A DNA stretch of 64,000 bases from Comamonadaceae bacterium (lineage in GTDB: Bacteria > Pseudomonadota > Gammaproteobacteria > Burkholderiales > Burkholderiaceae_C), in assembly GCA_947447975.1 (NCBI GenBank), contig CANFLU010000003.1:1-64000 (forward strand), in the 5' to 3' direction. How positions within the stretch are numbered: position 1 is the first letter of the stretch; the number at the start of each line of letters is the position of its first letter. Below are positions 1 to 9,190 of this stretch, piece by piece. The notes below the pieces were generated by a model. The model had not been told where the DNA came from and ran no database searches. It was given only the letters and a program-made list of their open reading frames with translations. Made by a program: the position numbers and the translations under genes.

Positions 1-44
1 AGGTCCTGGACCAAGGCGCTATCAAACCCTGGAAGGGCGTTTGA
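1..44 (+). CDS. xseB: Exodeoxyribonuclease VII small subunit, 3' end (partial)
   Basis: Only the last 13 codons and a TGA stop at 42-44 are present; the visible tail reads VLDQGAIKPWKGV. The call rests mainly on context: in betaproteobacteria the small subunit of exonuclease VII usually sits directly upstream of ispA and dxs, and this frame ends just as ispA begins. The tail itself is too short to identify by sequence. The stop lies 5 bases before the ATG chosen for ispA, so the two are probably co-transcribed. Confidence 0.5.
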   Translation, partial: VLDQGAIKPWKGV

Positions 45-49
45 GGCCC

Positions 50-976
50 ATGGCTTTTTCTCTAGAGCCATGGATGGCGCAGCACTTGCGCCAGGTCGAA
101 AACGCACTGGACCGGCTGTTAAGCCCCCACGCACCGCCCGGCTCGGCCTGGGCAGCGCCAGCCGATCTGAACGACGCCATGCGCTATGCCGTGCTCGATG
201 GCGGCAAGCGCCTGCGGCCTCTGTTGGTACTGGCTGCGTTTGAGGCGGTCCATGGTGCGCCGGCATCGGATGCGGATGCCGCACCGATGCGGGCGGCCTG
301 CGCAGTGGAGCTGATCCACGCGTATTCCCTGGTGCACGATGACATGCCCTGCATGGACAACGATGTGCTGCGCCGGGGCAAGCCCACGGTGCATGTGCAG
401 TTTGGACAAGCCGGTGCGCTATTAGCCGGGGATGCTTTGCAAACCCTAGCTTTTGAGGTGCTAACGCCCTTGGACGCTCGTGTGGACCCGGCGGTGCAGG
501 CGCGCTTGTGCGCCATCCTGGCCCGTGCTTCTGGCCGTGTTGGTATGGCGGGTGGCCAGGCGATTGATCTGGCCAGCGTAGGCCAGACCCTGTCCGAAGA
601 CAGTTTGCGCCATATGCACCAGCTCAAAACCGGCGCTTTGTTGCAGGCCAGCGTGATGATGGGAGCGGCCTGTGGGACCGCATCGGCTATGGCCTTGCAG
701 GCTATGGAGGCCTTTGGGCAGGCTATTGGCCTGGCCTTTCAGGTGGTCGACGATGTGCTGGACGTCACCGCCGATTCGGCCACATTGGGCAAAACAGCGG
801 GCAAGGACGCCGACAACGACAAACCCACTTATGTGGCCCTGATGGGCCTAGAGCGCAGCCGCGCTTATGCGGCCACCCTGGCCGAGCAGGCCCATGCCGC
901 ACTGCAGGGCAGCGGCCTGGCAGACACCGCCGCGCTGGCCGCCTTGGTAAATAGGGTGATACACCGTGTCCACTGA
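50..976 (+). CDS. ispA: Farnesyl diphosphate synthase (polyprenyl synthetase)
   Basis: Condenses isopentenyl diphosphate with dimethylallyl and geranyl diphosphate to give farnesyl diphosphate in the cytoplasm. Both aspartate-rich prenyltransferase motifs are visible: DDMPCMDND near residue 97 and DDVLDVT near residue 230. The GGKRLRP motif that binds diphosphate lies near residue 51. The product is 308 residues, normal for short-chain synthases. ATG at 50 is preferred over an in-frame TTG at 41; ATG at 71 is also possible. It lies between xseB and dxs, the usual betaproteobacterial order, and its product could feed the squalene genes hpnCDE at the other end of the window. Confidence 0.95.
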   Translation: MAFSLEPWMAQHLRQVENALDRLLSPHAPPGSAWAAPADLNDAMRYAVLDGGKRLRPLLVLAAFEAVHGAPASDADAAPMRAACAVELIHAYSLVHDDMPCMDNDVLRRGKPTVHVQFGQAGALLAGDALQTLAFEVLTPLDARVDPAVQARLCAILARASGRVGMAGGQAIDLASVGQTLSEDSLRHMHQLKTGALLQASVMMGAACGTASAMALQAMEAFGQAIGLAFQVVDDVLDVTADSATLGKTAGKDADNDKPTYVALMGLERSRAYAATLAEQAHAALQGSGLADTAALAALVNRVIHRVH

Positions 977-1056
977 ACGCTTTACGATTGGCGTAAAAAC
1001 GGATAGCCTCCTACCCTTGTACGCGTAAGCTGACACTTTTAATTGATTTGAACCTT

Positions 1057-2970
1057 ATGCCTGATAACGCAAAGCCCACGACAGCCTTGCTGCCGCAGAT
1101 CAACAGCCCCCAGGACCTGCGCCGCTTACCGCGCTCTGATCTGCCCCGCGTGGCCGACGAATTGCGCAGCTATTTGTTGCACAGCGTCGCCCAGACCGGC
1201 GGGCACCTGAGCTCCAATTTGGGTACGGTGGAGTTGAGCATTGCGATGCACTATGTGTTTGACACCCCGCGCGACCGCTTTGTCTGGGACGTGGGCCACC
1301 AGACTTACCCGCACAAAATTCTCACGGGGCGGCGCGACCGCATGTCCACCTTGCGCCAGTTGGGCGGCCTGAGCGGTTTTCCCCAGCGGGCCGAAAGCGA
1401 ATACGACACCTTTGGCACGGCCCATTCCAGCACTTCGATTTCAGCAGCCCTGGGCATGGCCATGGCGGCCAAGATCAAGGGCGATAAGCGCTACTCGGTG
1501 GCGGTGATTGGCGACGGCGCCCTGACCGCCGGTATGGCCTTTGAGGCCATGAACCACGCCGGTGTCGAAGATTGCCGCCTGCTGGTCATCCTGAACGACA
1601 ACGAAATGAGCATCAGCCCGCCCGTGGGCGCGCTCAACCGCTATTTGGCGCAACTGATGAGCGGGCAGTTTTATGCCAAGGCCAAAAACGTGGGCAAAAG
1701 CGTGCTCAAAGGTGCGCCGACTTTGTTCGAGCTGGCTAAACGGATTGAAGAACACGCCAAAGGCATGGTGGTGCCTGCCACCTTGTTTGAGCAATTTGGG
1801 TTTAACTACATCGGCCCTATTGACGGCCACGACCTGGACTCGCTGATCCCCACCCTGGAAAACATCAAGCACCTGACAGGCCCACAGTTTTTGCATGTGG
1901 TCACCCGCAAAGGGCAGGGCTACCAAATGGCCGAGGCCGACCCGATTGCCTACCACGGGCCCAGCAAATTTGACCCCTCCATTGGGATTCAAAAACCGGC
2001 GGTTGCGCCCAAAACCACATTTACCCAGGTGTTTGGTAATTGGCTGTGCGATATGGCCGCGCAGGACGAGCGCCTGGTGGGCATTACGCCTGCCATGCGC
2101 GAGGGCTCGGGTCTGGTGGAGTTTGAAAAGCGCTTTCCCAAGCGCTACTTTGATGTGGGCATTGCCGAGCAGCACTCGGTGACCTTTGCCGCTGGGCTGG
2201 CTACCGAGGGTCTCAAACCCGTGGTGGCGATTTACTCCACGTTTTTGCAGCGCGCCTATGACCAGCTGATCCATGATGTGGCGATTCAAAATCTGCCTGT
2301 CGTTTTTGCACTGGACCGCGCCGGTCTGGTCGGGGCCGATGGCGCCACCCATGCGGGCAATTACGACATCGCTTACCTGCGCTGCATCCCCAATATGAGT
2401 ATTGCCTGCCCAGCCGATGAAAACGAATGCCGTCAATTGCTGAGCGCTGCTTTCGAGCAAAACCACCCAGTAGCCGTGCGCTACCCGCGCGGTGCCGGTG
2501 CGGGTGTACCGGTGCAGGCCACCCTGGCCGGATTGCCATTCGGTAAGGGCGAAACACGCCTGCAAGGCGAGCAAATTGCCATCCTGGCTTTTGGAACCTT
2601 GCTGTACCCGGCGCTGGCCGTGGCCGAAAAACTAGGCATCAGCGTCGTCAATATGCGTTGGGCCAAGCCCTTGGACACCGAATTGCTGCTGCAGGTAGCC
2701 CGCAGCCATGCGGCCATCGTCACGGTGGAAGATGCTGCGGTGATGGGCGGGGCAGGCAGCGCGGTGCAAGAGGCCTTGCAAGCGGCAGGCGTGGTGCTGC
2801 CGGTACTCAGCCTGGGCTTGCCCGATACCTTTATCGAACACGGTGATCCCGCCAAGCTGATGTCCATGCATGGTTTGGACGCGGCGGGCATCGAAGCGGC
2901 TATCCACTTGCGTTTTGCGGGGCTTTTAGCACAGGTTTCCAAGGGAAAACCCCTGTCTAAAGCGGCTTAA
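1057..2970 (+). CDS. dxs: 1-deoxy-D-xylulose-5-phosphate synthase
   Basis: Thiamine-diphosphate enzyme that joins pyruvate and glyceraldehyde 3-phosphate, the first step of the MEP isoprenoid pathway. The 637-residue protein has the transketolase-like layout: an N-terminal cofactor domain with the [18 protein letters not shown] and [10 protein letters not shown] motifs, a central pyrimidine-binding domain with the [10 protein letters not shown] stretch, and a C-terminal transketolase domain. ATG at 1057 is chosen; an in-frame TTG lies at 1048. Eighty bases separate it from ispA, which leaves room for its own promoter, although the two are functionally paired. Confidence 0.97.
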   Translation: MPDNAKPTTALLPQINSPQDLRRLPRSDLPRVADELRSYLLHSVAQTGGHLSSNLGTVELSIAMHYVFDTPRDRFVWDVGHQTYPHKILTGRRDRMSTLRQLGGLSGFPQRAESEYDTFGTAHSSTSISAALGMAMAAKIKGDKRYSVAVIGDGALTAGMAFEAMNHAGVEDCRLLVILNDNEMSISPPVGALNRYLAQLMSGQFYAKAKNVGKSVLKGAPTLFELAKRIEEHAKGMVVPATLFEQFGFNYIGPIDGHDLDSLIPTLENIKHLTGPQFLHVVTRKGQGYQMAEADPIAYHGPSKFDPSIGIQKPAVAPKTTFTQVFGNWLCDMAAQDERLVGITPAMREGSGLVEFEKRFPKRYFDVGIAEQHSVTFAAGLATEGLKPVVAIYSTFLQRAYDQLIHDVAIQNLPVVFALDRAGLVGADGATHAGNYDIAYLRCIPNMSIACPADENECRQLLSAAFEQNHPVAVRYPRGAGAGVPVQATLAGLPFGKGETRLQGEQIAILAFGTLLYPALAVAEKLGISVVNMRWAKPLDTELLLQVARSHAAIVTVEDAAVMGGAGSAVQEALQAAGVVLPVLSLGLPDTFIEHGDPAKLMSMHGLDAAGIEAAIHLRFAGLLAQVSKGKPLSKAA

Positions 2971-3079
2971 AGCGGCCCAAAGCCTTCCTACAATCGCGCT
3001 TGGACGCATTGGCAGGCAGTGCGCTGGCGCACCGTCGGCGAATGGCCTGAATTTCTTTCACCCTTCCTTGGAGTTAACT

Positions 3080-4159
3080 ATGGATCGTCGTTCGATTATT
3101 AAAAATGCCGGCATCGCAGGCGTGTTGGCCGCAGGCGCCGCACCGGCCGTCCATGCACAGGCCACTTTGCGTTGGCGCTGTGCGTCGAGCTTCCCAAAAG
3201 CGCTGGATACGCTGTTTGGTGTATGCGACGTGTTTGCGAAAAAAGTGGGCGAGTTGAGCGGCGGCAAGTTCACCATCAGCACCCATGCGGCTGGCGAGTT
3301 GATGCCTGCCTTTGGCGTGCTGGACGGCGTGTCCAACGGCACCATCGAAATGGCCAACACCGCCTCTTATTATTTCTTCGGCAAGGACCCCACCTATGCG
3401 CTCGATTGCGCTGTACCCTTTGGCCTGAACAGCCGCCAAATGACGGCTTGGATGTACGAAGGCAATGGCCTGAAATTGTTCCGCGAGCATTTTGGCAAAG
3501 TCGGTATCGTCAACTTCCCTATGGGCAATACTGGCGTGCAAATGGGCGGTTGGTTCCGCAAAGAAATTAAAGGTCTGGATGACCTCAAAGGCCTGAAGTT
3601 CCGTTGCGGTGGTTTTGCCGGCAAGGTGCTGGAGCGCTTGGGCGTAGTGCCCCAGAACATTCCTGGCGGCGAGATTTACCAGGCCCTGGAAAAAGGCACG
3701 ATCGACGCAGCAGAATGGGTCGGCCCCTATGACGATCTGAAACTGGGCCTGAACAAAGTGGCGCAAAACTACTACTACCCCGGTTTTTGGGAAGTGGGCC
3801 CACAACTGTCGCTCTACGTGAACCAAAAAGCCTACGAAGGCCTGTCTTCGGAGTACAAAGCCATTGTCGAGTGCGCTGCAGCCTATGCACACACCGACAT
3901 GCAAGCCAAGTACGATTCGCGCAATATGCCGGCACTGAAAACCCTATTGGGCCAAGGCGCCAAGCTGCAACGATTCCCCAAAGAAATTATGGCTGCAGCC
4001 TTCAAATCGGCTACCGACATCTACGCCGAATTGAGCGATACCAACCCCGCTTGGAAAAAAATCTATGCGGACTACTCTGCCTTCCGCAAAGAGAGCAATC
4101 TGTGGTTTAGCTTGGCAGAGGCGTCCATGGATGACTTCATGCAAGCGCAAAAGCTGTAA
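3080..4159 (+). CDS. TRAP transporter substrate-binding protein, TakP-like (2-oxo acids)
   Basis: Periplasmic solute receptor of a tripartite ATP-independent transporter. The 359-residue product starts with a twin-arginine-like signal (DRRSIIK, then a hydrophobic stretch ending AVHAQ), so it may be exported folded by Tat. Its mature sequence closely resembles Rhodobacter sphaeroides TakP, a sodium-dependent 2-oxo-acid binder, as I recall that protein: SSFPKALDT, NTGVQMGGWFRKE, EKGTIDAAEWVGPYDD and the NPAWKKIY tail all correspond. The start is set by a TTGGAG ribosome site at 3068-3073. The membrane subunits lie convergently on the other strand. The 2-oxo-acid specificity is inferred from resemblance. 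Confidence 0.88.
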   Translation: MDRRSIIKNAGIAGVLAAGAAPAVHAQATLRWRCASSFPKALDTLFGVCDVFAKKVGELSGGKFTISTHAAGELMPAFGVLDGVSNGTIEMANTASYYFFGKDPTYALDCAVPFGLNSRQMTAWMYEGNGLKLFREHFGKVGIVNFPMGNTGVQMGGWFRKEIKGLDDLKGLKFRCGGFAGKVLERLGVVPQNIPGGEIYQALEKGTIDAAEWVGPYDDLKLGLNKVAQNYYYPGFWEVGPQLSLYVNQKAYEGLSSEYKAIVECAAAYAHTDMQAKYDSRNMPALKTLLGQGAKLQRFPKEIMAAAFKSATDIYAELSDTNPAWKKIYADYSAFRKESNLWFSLAEASMDDFMQAQKL

Positions 4160-4182
4160 ACCGCAACGCGCTTTCAGCAAAC

Positions 4183-4211
4183 AAAAAACCCCGCCTTGGC
4201 GGGGTTTTTTT
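4183..4211. terminator. Bidirectional intrinsic terminator between convergent TRAP genes
   Basis: A GC-rich stem, CCCCGC pairing with GCGGGG, is flanked by A6 on the left and T7 on the right, so it can end transcripts from either side. It lies 24 bases after the binding-protein stop and about 80 bases beyond the stop of the - strand permease. This is a textbook Rho-independent form. Confidence 0.9.
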
Positions 4212-4290
4212 ATGCCTTACTAAAGCTCAAAGCGCGAAGGCTGATAGCGGCGAGCCCCTAGCACTAGATGGCAGTCTGGGATTTTGCCAA

Positions 4291-6027
4291 TCAAGGCTTC
4301 TTGCTTTGCTCCTCTTTCATAGACTCCAGCATGCGTGCCATGGGGTCTTCTTTTTCATCGGCCGTACCTGCATTGGTTTTTTCGGCTGCTGCCTTATCGT
4401 CCGTGCGCTGCTGCGAATCGGTTTGTAATTGCTGCATCACCGTATCGGCATCCACCGTCGGGTCTTTGGTCAGGCCGCTGGAGACCAAGGTGGGGAAGGC
4501 GATGATAAGGCCGACCATCAAAATCTGGATCAGTACAAAGGGCACGGCGCCCCAGTAAATTTGCTCGATGGTGACGCGCTTGGTCGGCTTTTGGGTCACT
4601 TTGTCCACATAGTCCTCGTTGGGCGCCACGCTGCGCAGATAGAACAGCGCAAAGCCGAAAGGCGGGTGCATGAACGAAGTCTGCATATTTACCGCCAGCA
4701 GCACACCGAACCACACCAGATCAATACCTAGCTTTTCGGCCACCGGCGCAATCAGTGGAACGATGATGAAGGCCAGCTCAAAGAAGTCCAGGAAGAAAGC
4801 CAGCACGAACACCAATATGTTCACCACGATCAAAAAGCCCAGTTGTCCGCCCGGCAGACCTGAAAGCAGGTGCTCCACCCACTTGGGTCCGTCCACACCT
4901 TGGAAGGCCAGGCTGAACACGGTAGCGCCGATCAGGATGAACAGCACAAAGCAGGACAGCTTCATGGTCGAGTCCATGGCCTGGCGCATCAGCTTGAGGT
5001 CGATACGACCGCGCGCAATCGCCATGACTAGTGCACCCACCGCGCCCATAGCGCCGCCTTCGGTAGGCGTTGCAATACCCAGAAAAATCGTACCCAGCAC
5101 AAGAAAAATTAGGGCCAGGGGCGGAATCATCACAAAGGTAACGCGCTCGGCCATATTGGAGAGCAGACCCATCTTGGTGATCCGGTTGACGACGGCGGCA
5201 ACAAAGGCCACGCCCACGCCCACGCACATAGAGGTCACGATCAGTTCGTCCAGCGCCACGGTGGCCGGGCGCCATTTAGCAAAGCCGATAGCGGCAGCCG
5301 TGGACAAAATTACCAGAATTAGCAAGGAGCGCAGGCCAGAGGTGCCGTCTTTTTCGCGGATGGTGCGCGCCTCGGCGGGCAGGGCTGGCACGGACTGTGG
5401 GTAAAAAATACTGAGCACCACGATATACAGGATGTACAGGCCGGTAAGCACAAAGCCGGGAATGAAAGCGCCTTTGTAAAGGTCGCCCACGCTTTTGCCC
5501 AATTGGTCGGCCAGCACAATCAGCACCAGCGAGGGCGGGATGATTTGCGCCAGCGTGCCCGAAGCGGCAATCACACCGCTGGCTACACGCCGGTCATAGC
5601 CATAGCGCAGCATGATGGGCAAGGAGATGAGGCCCATAGAGATCACCGATGCAGCTACCACGCCGGTGGTCGCGGCCAACATGGCGCCCACCAAAATGAC
5701 CGCATAGGCCAGGCCGCCGCGGATCGGGCCGAACAACTGGCCAATGGTGTCGAGCAAGTCCTCGGCCATGCCTGAGCGTTCCAAAATCAAGCCCATAAAG
5801 GTGAAGAAGGGAATGGCTAGCAAGGTGTCGTTTTGCATGATGCCGAACATGCGTAGCGGCAGGCTTTGCAAAAAGGCGGGCTGTATGACCCCCAACTCCA
5901 CGGCGACAAAGCCGAAAAACAAACCGCAGGCGGCTAGCGAGAAGGTCACTGCGTAGCCGAACATCAAAAAGACGATCAGCGAGGCAAACATGATGGGCGC
6001 CATATTGGCGATCAGGAACTCGTTCAT
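4291..6027 (-). CDS. TRAP transporter large permease subunit (DctM family)
   Basis: Twelve-helix-type permease that moves the substrate with sodium. The 578-residue protein begins with the DctM-type hydrophobic stretch (MAPIMFASLIVFLMFGYAV) and contains conserved family segments such as GAMLAATTGVVAASV, IIPPSLVLIVL and ATPTEGGAMGAVGA. It ends in a hydrophilic tail of roughly 60 residues rich in Glu, Lys and Gln, with no obvious motif. Its ATG overlaps the stop of the small subunit (ATGA at 6024-6027), so the two are translationally coupled. It is probably the partner of the TakP-like protein, given convergence and proximity. Confidence 0.92.
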   Translation of the reverse strand: MNEFLIANMAPIMFASLIVFLMFGYAVTFSLAACGLFFGFVAVELGVIQPAFLQSLPLRMFGIMQNDTLLAIPFFTFMGLILERSGMAEDLLDTIGQLFGPIRGGLAYAVILVGAMLAATTGVVAASVISMGLISLPIMLRYGYDRRVASGVIAASGTLAQIIPPSLVLIVLADQLGKSVGDLYKGAFIPGFVLTGLYILYIVVLSIFYPQSVPALPAEARTIREKDGTSGLRSLLILVILSTAAAIGFAKWRPATVALDELIVTSMCVGVGVAFVAAVVNRITKMGLLSNMAERVTFVMIPPLALIFLVLGTIFLGIATPTEGGAMGAVGALVMAIARGRIDLKLMRQAMDSTMKLSCFVLFILIGATVFSLAFQGVDGPKWVEHLLSGLPGGQLGFLIVVNILVFVLAFFLDFFELAFIIVPLIAPVAEKLGIDLVWFGVLLAVNMQTSFMHPPFGFALFYLRSVAPNEDYVDKVTQKPTKRVTIEQIYWGAVPFVLIQILMVGLIIAFPTLVSSGLTKDPTVDADTVMQQLQTDSQQRTDDKAAAEKTNAGTADEKEDPMARMLESMKEEQSKKP

Positions 6028-6641
6028 TTGGCAGCTCCCATTTGCGCGGCTTCGCGGGCGGCGACTTCTTTTTGCAGCAGGAACTCGGCGAGTTCTTCCT
6101 CAGCGGTCTTACTTCCTTGCTTTTTGGTGGGATCGGGCACCAAACCCTGGAGAAAGGCGATCCGCTTGATCAGCTCGGAAACCGCTTGGATGGCCAGCAC
6201 CAGCATGCCCAGTGGCAGCAGGGCAAACACCGGCCAGCGGATCAGGCCGCCGGCATTGGAGGAGACCTCTTGCGTTGCATAGGCATTGATGACCAAGGGC
6301 AAGGCCAGCTTGGTGATCATGAAGGTAAAGGGGAGCAGGAACACGCAGATGCCGATGATGTCGATCCAAATCTGGGTGCGCTTGGAAAAGCGCCCGGAGA
6401 TGACGTCAATCTTCACATGCTCTTGGCGCAGCAGCGTGTAGCCTGAGGCCAGCAAAAACACGGCGGCAAACAAATACCACTGAATTTCAAGGAAGCCGTT
6501 GGAACTCATGTTGAAGGCTTTGCGCATGGAGGCATTGGCCGCGCTGATCAAGACCGCAAAAAGTACCAGCCAGGCCACCCAGCGGCCCATCCATTCGCTA
6601 AACGCATCAATGCGTTTGGACAGGGATAAAAGAAAGTTCAT
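6024..6641 (-). CDS. TRAP transporter small permease subunit (DctQ family)
   Basis: Four-helix membrane subunit that partners the large permease. The 205-residue protein shows the family segment with an acidic residue and Trp in a helix (GFLEIQWYLFAAVFLLASGYTL), followed by EHVKIDV, a DctQ hallmark. The C-terminus is a charged, Lys/Glu-rich tail. ATG at 6641 is chosen because a GGAG sequence lies six bases upstream; an in-frame TTG at 6656 lacks such a site. It is first in the two-gene operon that ends at the shared terminator. Confidence 0.9.
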   Translation of the reverse strand: MNFLLSLSKRIDAFSEWMGRWVAWLVLFAVLISAANASMRKAFNMSSNGFLEIQWYLFAAVFLLASGYTLLRQEHVKIDVISGRFSKRTQIWIDIIGICVFLLPFTFMITKLALPLVINAYATQEVSSNAGGLIRWPVFALLPLGMLVLAIQAVSELIKRIAFLQGLVPDPTKKQGSKTAEEELAEFLLQKEVAAREAAQMGAAK

Positions 6642-6778
6642 AAGGGCTCCAGTCAATCATCAAAGCATGGGGCAGCGCCGTGGAGCGATGCCAAGCTAAC
6701 AGGCCATTTTATTGGCCCATGGTGTAAGAATCCGTTCAGATAGATGGCAGTCGACTGGGGATTACCCTTGCAGGGGCT

Positions 6779-8059
6779 TTAATGCAAGCCATGAAACTGC
6801 AGCACATAGACCGCAGCGCCGGCCAAGTACCCGGCCAGCGCCAGCCCGCTGATTTTGCGCAGGTACCAAAGAAAGTCGATGCGCTCCAGACCCATGGCGG
6901 CCACGCCCGCGGCCGAACCGATGATCAAAATCGAACCGCCGGTGCCAGCGCAATAGGCCATAAATTCCCACAGAAAACTGTCCGGCGGGTACTGCGCGAG
7001 CTCGTACATGCCCATGGACGCGGCAACCAAGGGCACGTTGTCCACCACCGCGCTTACCAGTCCGATGATTAGCACGATCACATCTTGGCGCCCCACCGCA
7101 TGGTCCAGCCAATGGGCCAGGGCCGGCAAAATATGGCTGTGCTCAAGCACTGCCACCGCCAGCAAAATACCAATAAAAAACACAATGGCCGACATATCGA
7201 TACGCCCCAGCGCGCTCACCAAGGTGAGCCCTTGTTTGTCGTCCTCTTCCTTGTGCTTGTGCATTAAATCGCCTACCAGCCAGAGCACACCCAGACCCAG
7301 TAGCACGCCCATAAACGGCGGCAAATGCGTCACCGCTTTGAACACCGGCACCAGCACCAGCACGCCCAGGCCGAGCAAGAGCATCACGGTTTGCTCTAAG
7401 GCAGTGGTGCTGGACTTGTCCGAGGCCACCGCCTTGGGCGACTCCACCACGCGTCCGCTGGCCATCCAAGCCGCCACGACCAAAGGCACGAGCAAGTTGA
7501 CGATAGAGGCCAGAAACACGCCTTGCATTACCGCCAAGGTGGTGATCTGCCCACCAATCCAGAGCATGGTGGTAGTGACATCGCCAATCGGCGTCCAGGC
7601 GCCGCCAGCATTGGCGGCGATGACGATGATGCCGGCAAACAGCAGCCGGTCGTCGCGCTTATCGAGCAGGCGCTTCATGAGCGACACCATCACGATGGCG
7701 GTGGTCAGATTGTCCAAAATCGCGCTCAGGAAAAAAGTCGCTAAGCCAATCATCCACATCAGCACCGGCAGGCGGGTGGTGGAAATACGCCGCGTCAGCA
7801 CTTCAAAACCGTTGTGCGCGTCGATCACCTCGACGATGGTCATGGCGCCGATCAGGAAAAACACAATTTGCGCCGTGCCGGTGAGCGAATCGGCCAACTC
7901 GGCATTGAGTGCATCCGCATCCGGCCCGCCCATGGCGTAGACCACCCACAGCACACCCGAGCCCAGCAAGGCAGCAGCAGATTTGTTGACGCCCAGCGGA
8001 TGCTCAAAAACAATCGCGGCGTAGGTCAGGACAAAAATGAGAGAAAGTGCCAAGGTCAT
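6779..8059 (-). CDS. nhaD: Sodium:proton antiporter, NhaD family
   Basis: Inner-membrane antiporter exchanging sodium (or lithium) for protons. The 426-residue protein has about 11-12 hydrophobic segments and belongs to the ArsB/NhaD ion-transporter group. Characteristic stretches are ATFFLSAILDNLTTAIVM, ANAGGAWTPIGDVTTTML and SAVVDNVPLVAASMGMY, which carry the conserved Asp/Asn/Thr residues typical of NhaD. A GGGGA sequence lies just before the ATG at 8059. It stands alone, with 137 bases separating it from the TRAP small subunit downstream. Confidence 0.93.
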   Translation of the reverse strand: MTLALSLIFVLTYAAIVFEHPLGVNKSAAALLGSGVLWVVYAMGGPDADALNAELADSLTGTAQIVFFLIGAMTIVEVIDAHNGFEVLTRRISTTRLPVLMWMIGLATFFLSAILDNLTTAIVMVSLMKRLLDKRDDRLLFAGIIVIAANAGGAWTPIGDVTTTMLWIGGQITTLAVMQGVFLASIVNLLVPLVVAAWMASGRVVESPKAVASDKSSTTALEQTVMLLLGLGVLVLVPVFKAVTHLPPFMGVLLGLGVLWLVGDLMHKHKEEDDKQGLTLVSALGRIDMSAIVFFIGILLAVAVLEHSHILPALAHWLDHAVGRQDVIVLIIGLVSAVVDNVPLVAASMGMYELAQYPPDSFLWEFMAYCAGTGGSILIIGSAAGVAAMGLERIDFLWYLRKISGLALAGYLAGAAVYVLQFHGLH

Positions 8060-8139
8060 TCCCCGAAGATAACCCAGTGCATGGGTGGCGGCTATGGGGG
8101 AATGCCCGCCCTGTGCGGTGCTTGGCGAACCGGCAGGGC

Positions 8140-8748
8140 CTAGGCGCGGTCCTCTCGGTCCATGCTCCGATCAATCGCCCGCAAGCGTGCCAAGGGGTCA
8201 CTCTCTTGCAACAAAGCTTGTTTGTAGGCGGCAGGAAGCGGCAAGAGTTCGGCCCAGCGGTTGGCGACCCAGCCGCATTCATCCAGGCGAAAAGGTGGCA
8301 ACAGGGGAAGCTCGGGGAGGCGTCCGTCCTCTTGCGCCATGGCGATACCCCGGCCCAGGCGCTGGGCCAGGTACTGGAGCTCGGGTGGGATGTCCACTGC
8401 GGCATCGGGCGCCAGGTATTCCACCTCGCCTTGCCATACGCCCAAGGGGCCTGGGCGGGTGTGGTGCAGGGCAAAGCGCGCTCCGCCATGGCAGCGTATG
8501 CGCAGCAGCGCGGCCTGCACGGTTTCCAGGCTGTCGACATGGGCCAGCGTTCCATAAGGGTAAAGGGTGGGTTGCTGGCCCGGGACCGTCACTTCCTGCC
8601 CTTGCTCTATCCAGGCGATACCAAACGGTGTTTGCTCGCGGTGGCAGCGGCGCACCAAATCCAGGTAACGCACCTCAAAGATTTGCAAGTCCAGGCGCCC
8701 ATCGGGGTATAAGCCGTGGGAGAGCGGGAAAAGGGGTATGGTTTCCAT
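8140..8748 (-). CDS. LON substrate-binding domain protein
   Basis: A 202-residue stand-alone version of the N-terminal domain of Lon protease. The opening METIPLFPLSHGLYPDGRLDL and IFEVRYLDLV match the domain's first strands. No AAA or serine-lysine protease domain follows, so it cannot be a protease by itself. Such proteins are common in proteobacteria, and their role is not settled. It is divergent from the DUF427 gene and is followed, with an 80-base gap, by nhaD. Confidence 0.85.
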   Translation of the reverse strand: METIPLFPLSHGLYPDGRLDLQIFEVRYLDLVRRCHREQTPFGIAWIEQGQEVTVPGQQPTLYPYGTLAHVDSLETVQAALLRIRCHGGARFALHHTRPGPLGVWQGEVEYLAPDAAVDIPPELQYLAQRLGRGIAMAQEDGRLPELPLLPPFRLDECGWVANRWAELLPLPAAYKQALLQESDPLARLRAIDRSMDREDRA

Positions 8749-8867
8749 GGGGGCGTAGGTAAAAGGCGGTGCGGCAGGATACTATCGCGCCCAATGCGCA
8801 ATGCGCTGTCAGGTGCCAAAGCCCTTGCCAGCCAGCGCCCACCGTCTGATCGTTGGAAAGCAGCCAT

Positions 8868-9149
8868 ATGAAAGCTATTTGGAAAAACACCGTCATCGCC
8901 CAGAGCGAGGACATCGTCATGGTCGAGGGCAACCACTATTTCCCCGCTAGCGCGCTGAACCGTGAGTTTGTGCACTTCAGCAACCACCGCAGCAGCTGCG
9001 CATGGAAGGGCCAGGCCCATTACTATTCGCTGATGGTGGACGGTGAACTCAACGCCGACTGTGTCTGGTACTACCCAGATCCCAAGCCCGAAGCCGCCGC
9101 GATCCGCGACCGGGTGGCGTTCTGGAAGGGTGTGCAGGTCAGCGAGTAA
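8868..9149 (+). CDS. DUF427 family protein
   Basis: A 93-residue protein recognisable by the MKAIWKNTVIAQS opening, the EGNHYFPASAL segment, and the Trp-containing SCAWKGQAHYYSL and YYPDPKPEA stretches that mark DUF427. This is a small beta-rich cytoplasmic fold of unknown role. The start is placed at ATG 8868, behind GGAAAG at 8856-8860; an in-frame TTG at 8853 would add five residues. It is 41 bases upstream of the FAH-family gene, so the two could share a transcript. Confidence 0.85.
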   Translation: MKAIWKNTVIAQSEDIVMVEGNHYFPASALNREFVHFSNHRSSCAWKGQAHYYSLMVDGELNADCVWYYPDPKPEAAAIRDRVAFWKGVQVSE

Positions 9150-9190
9150 GCCGGTTTCATTGTTTACACACAACACAAAGGAGATAGCCT

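Noticed and set aside
1441-2574. A 377-residue - strand open frame
   Set aside because: It lies entirely inside dxs, has no ribosome site and its product shows no recognisable motif; long antisense frames are expected at this GC content.
4670-5404. A 244-residue + strand open frame
   Set aside because: It is antisense to the TRAP permease, Ser/Thr/Ile-rich without a domain, and no start signal is present.
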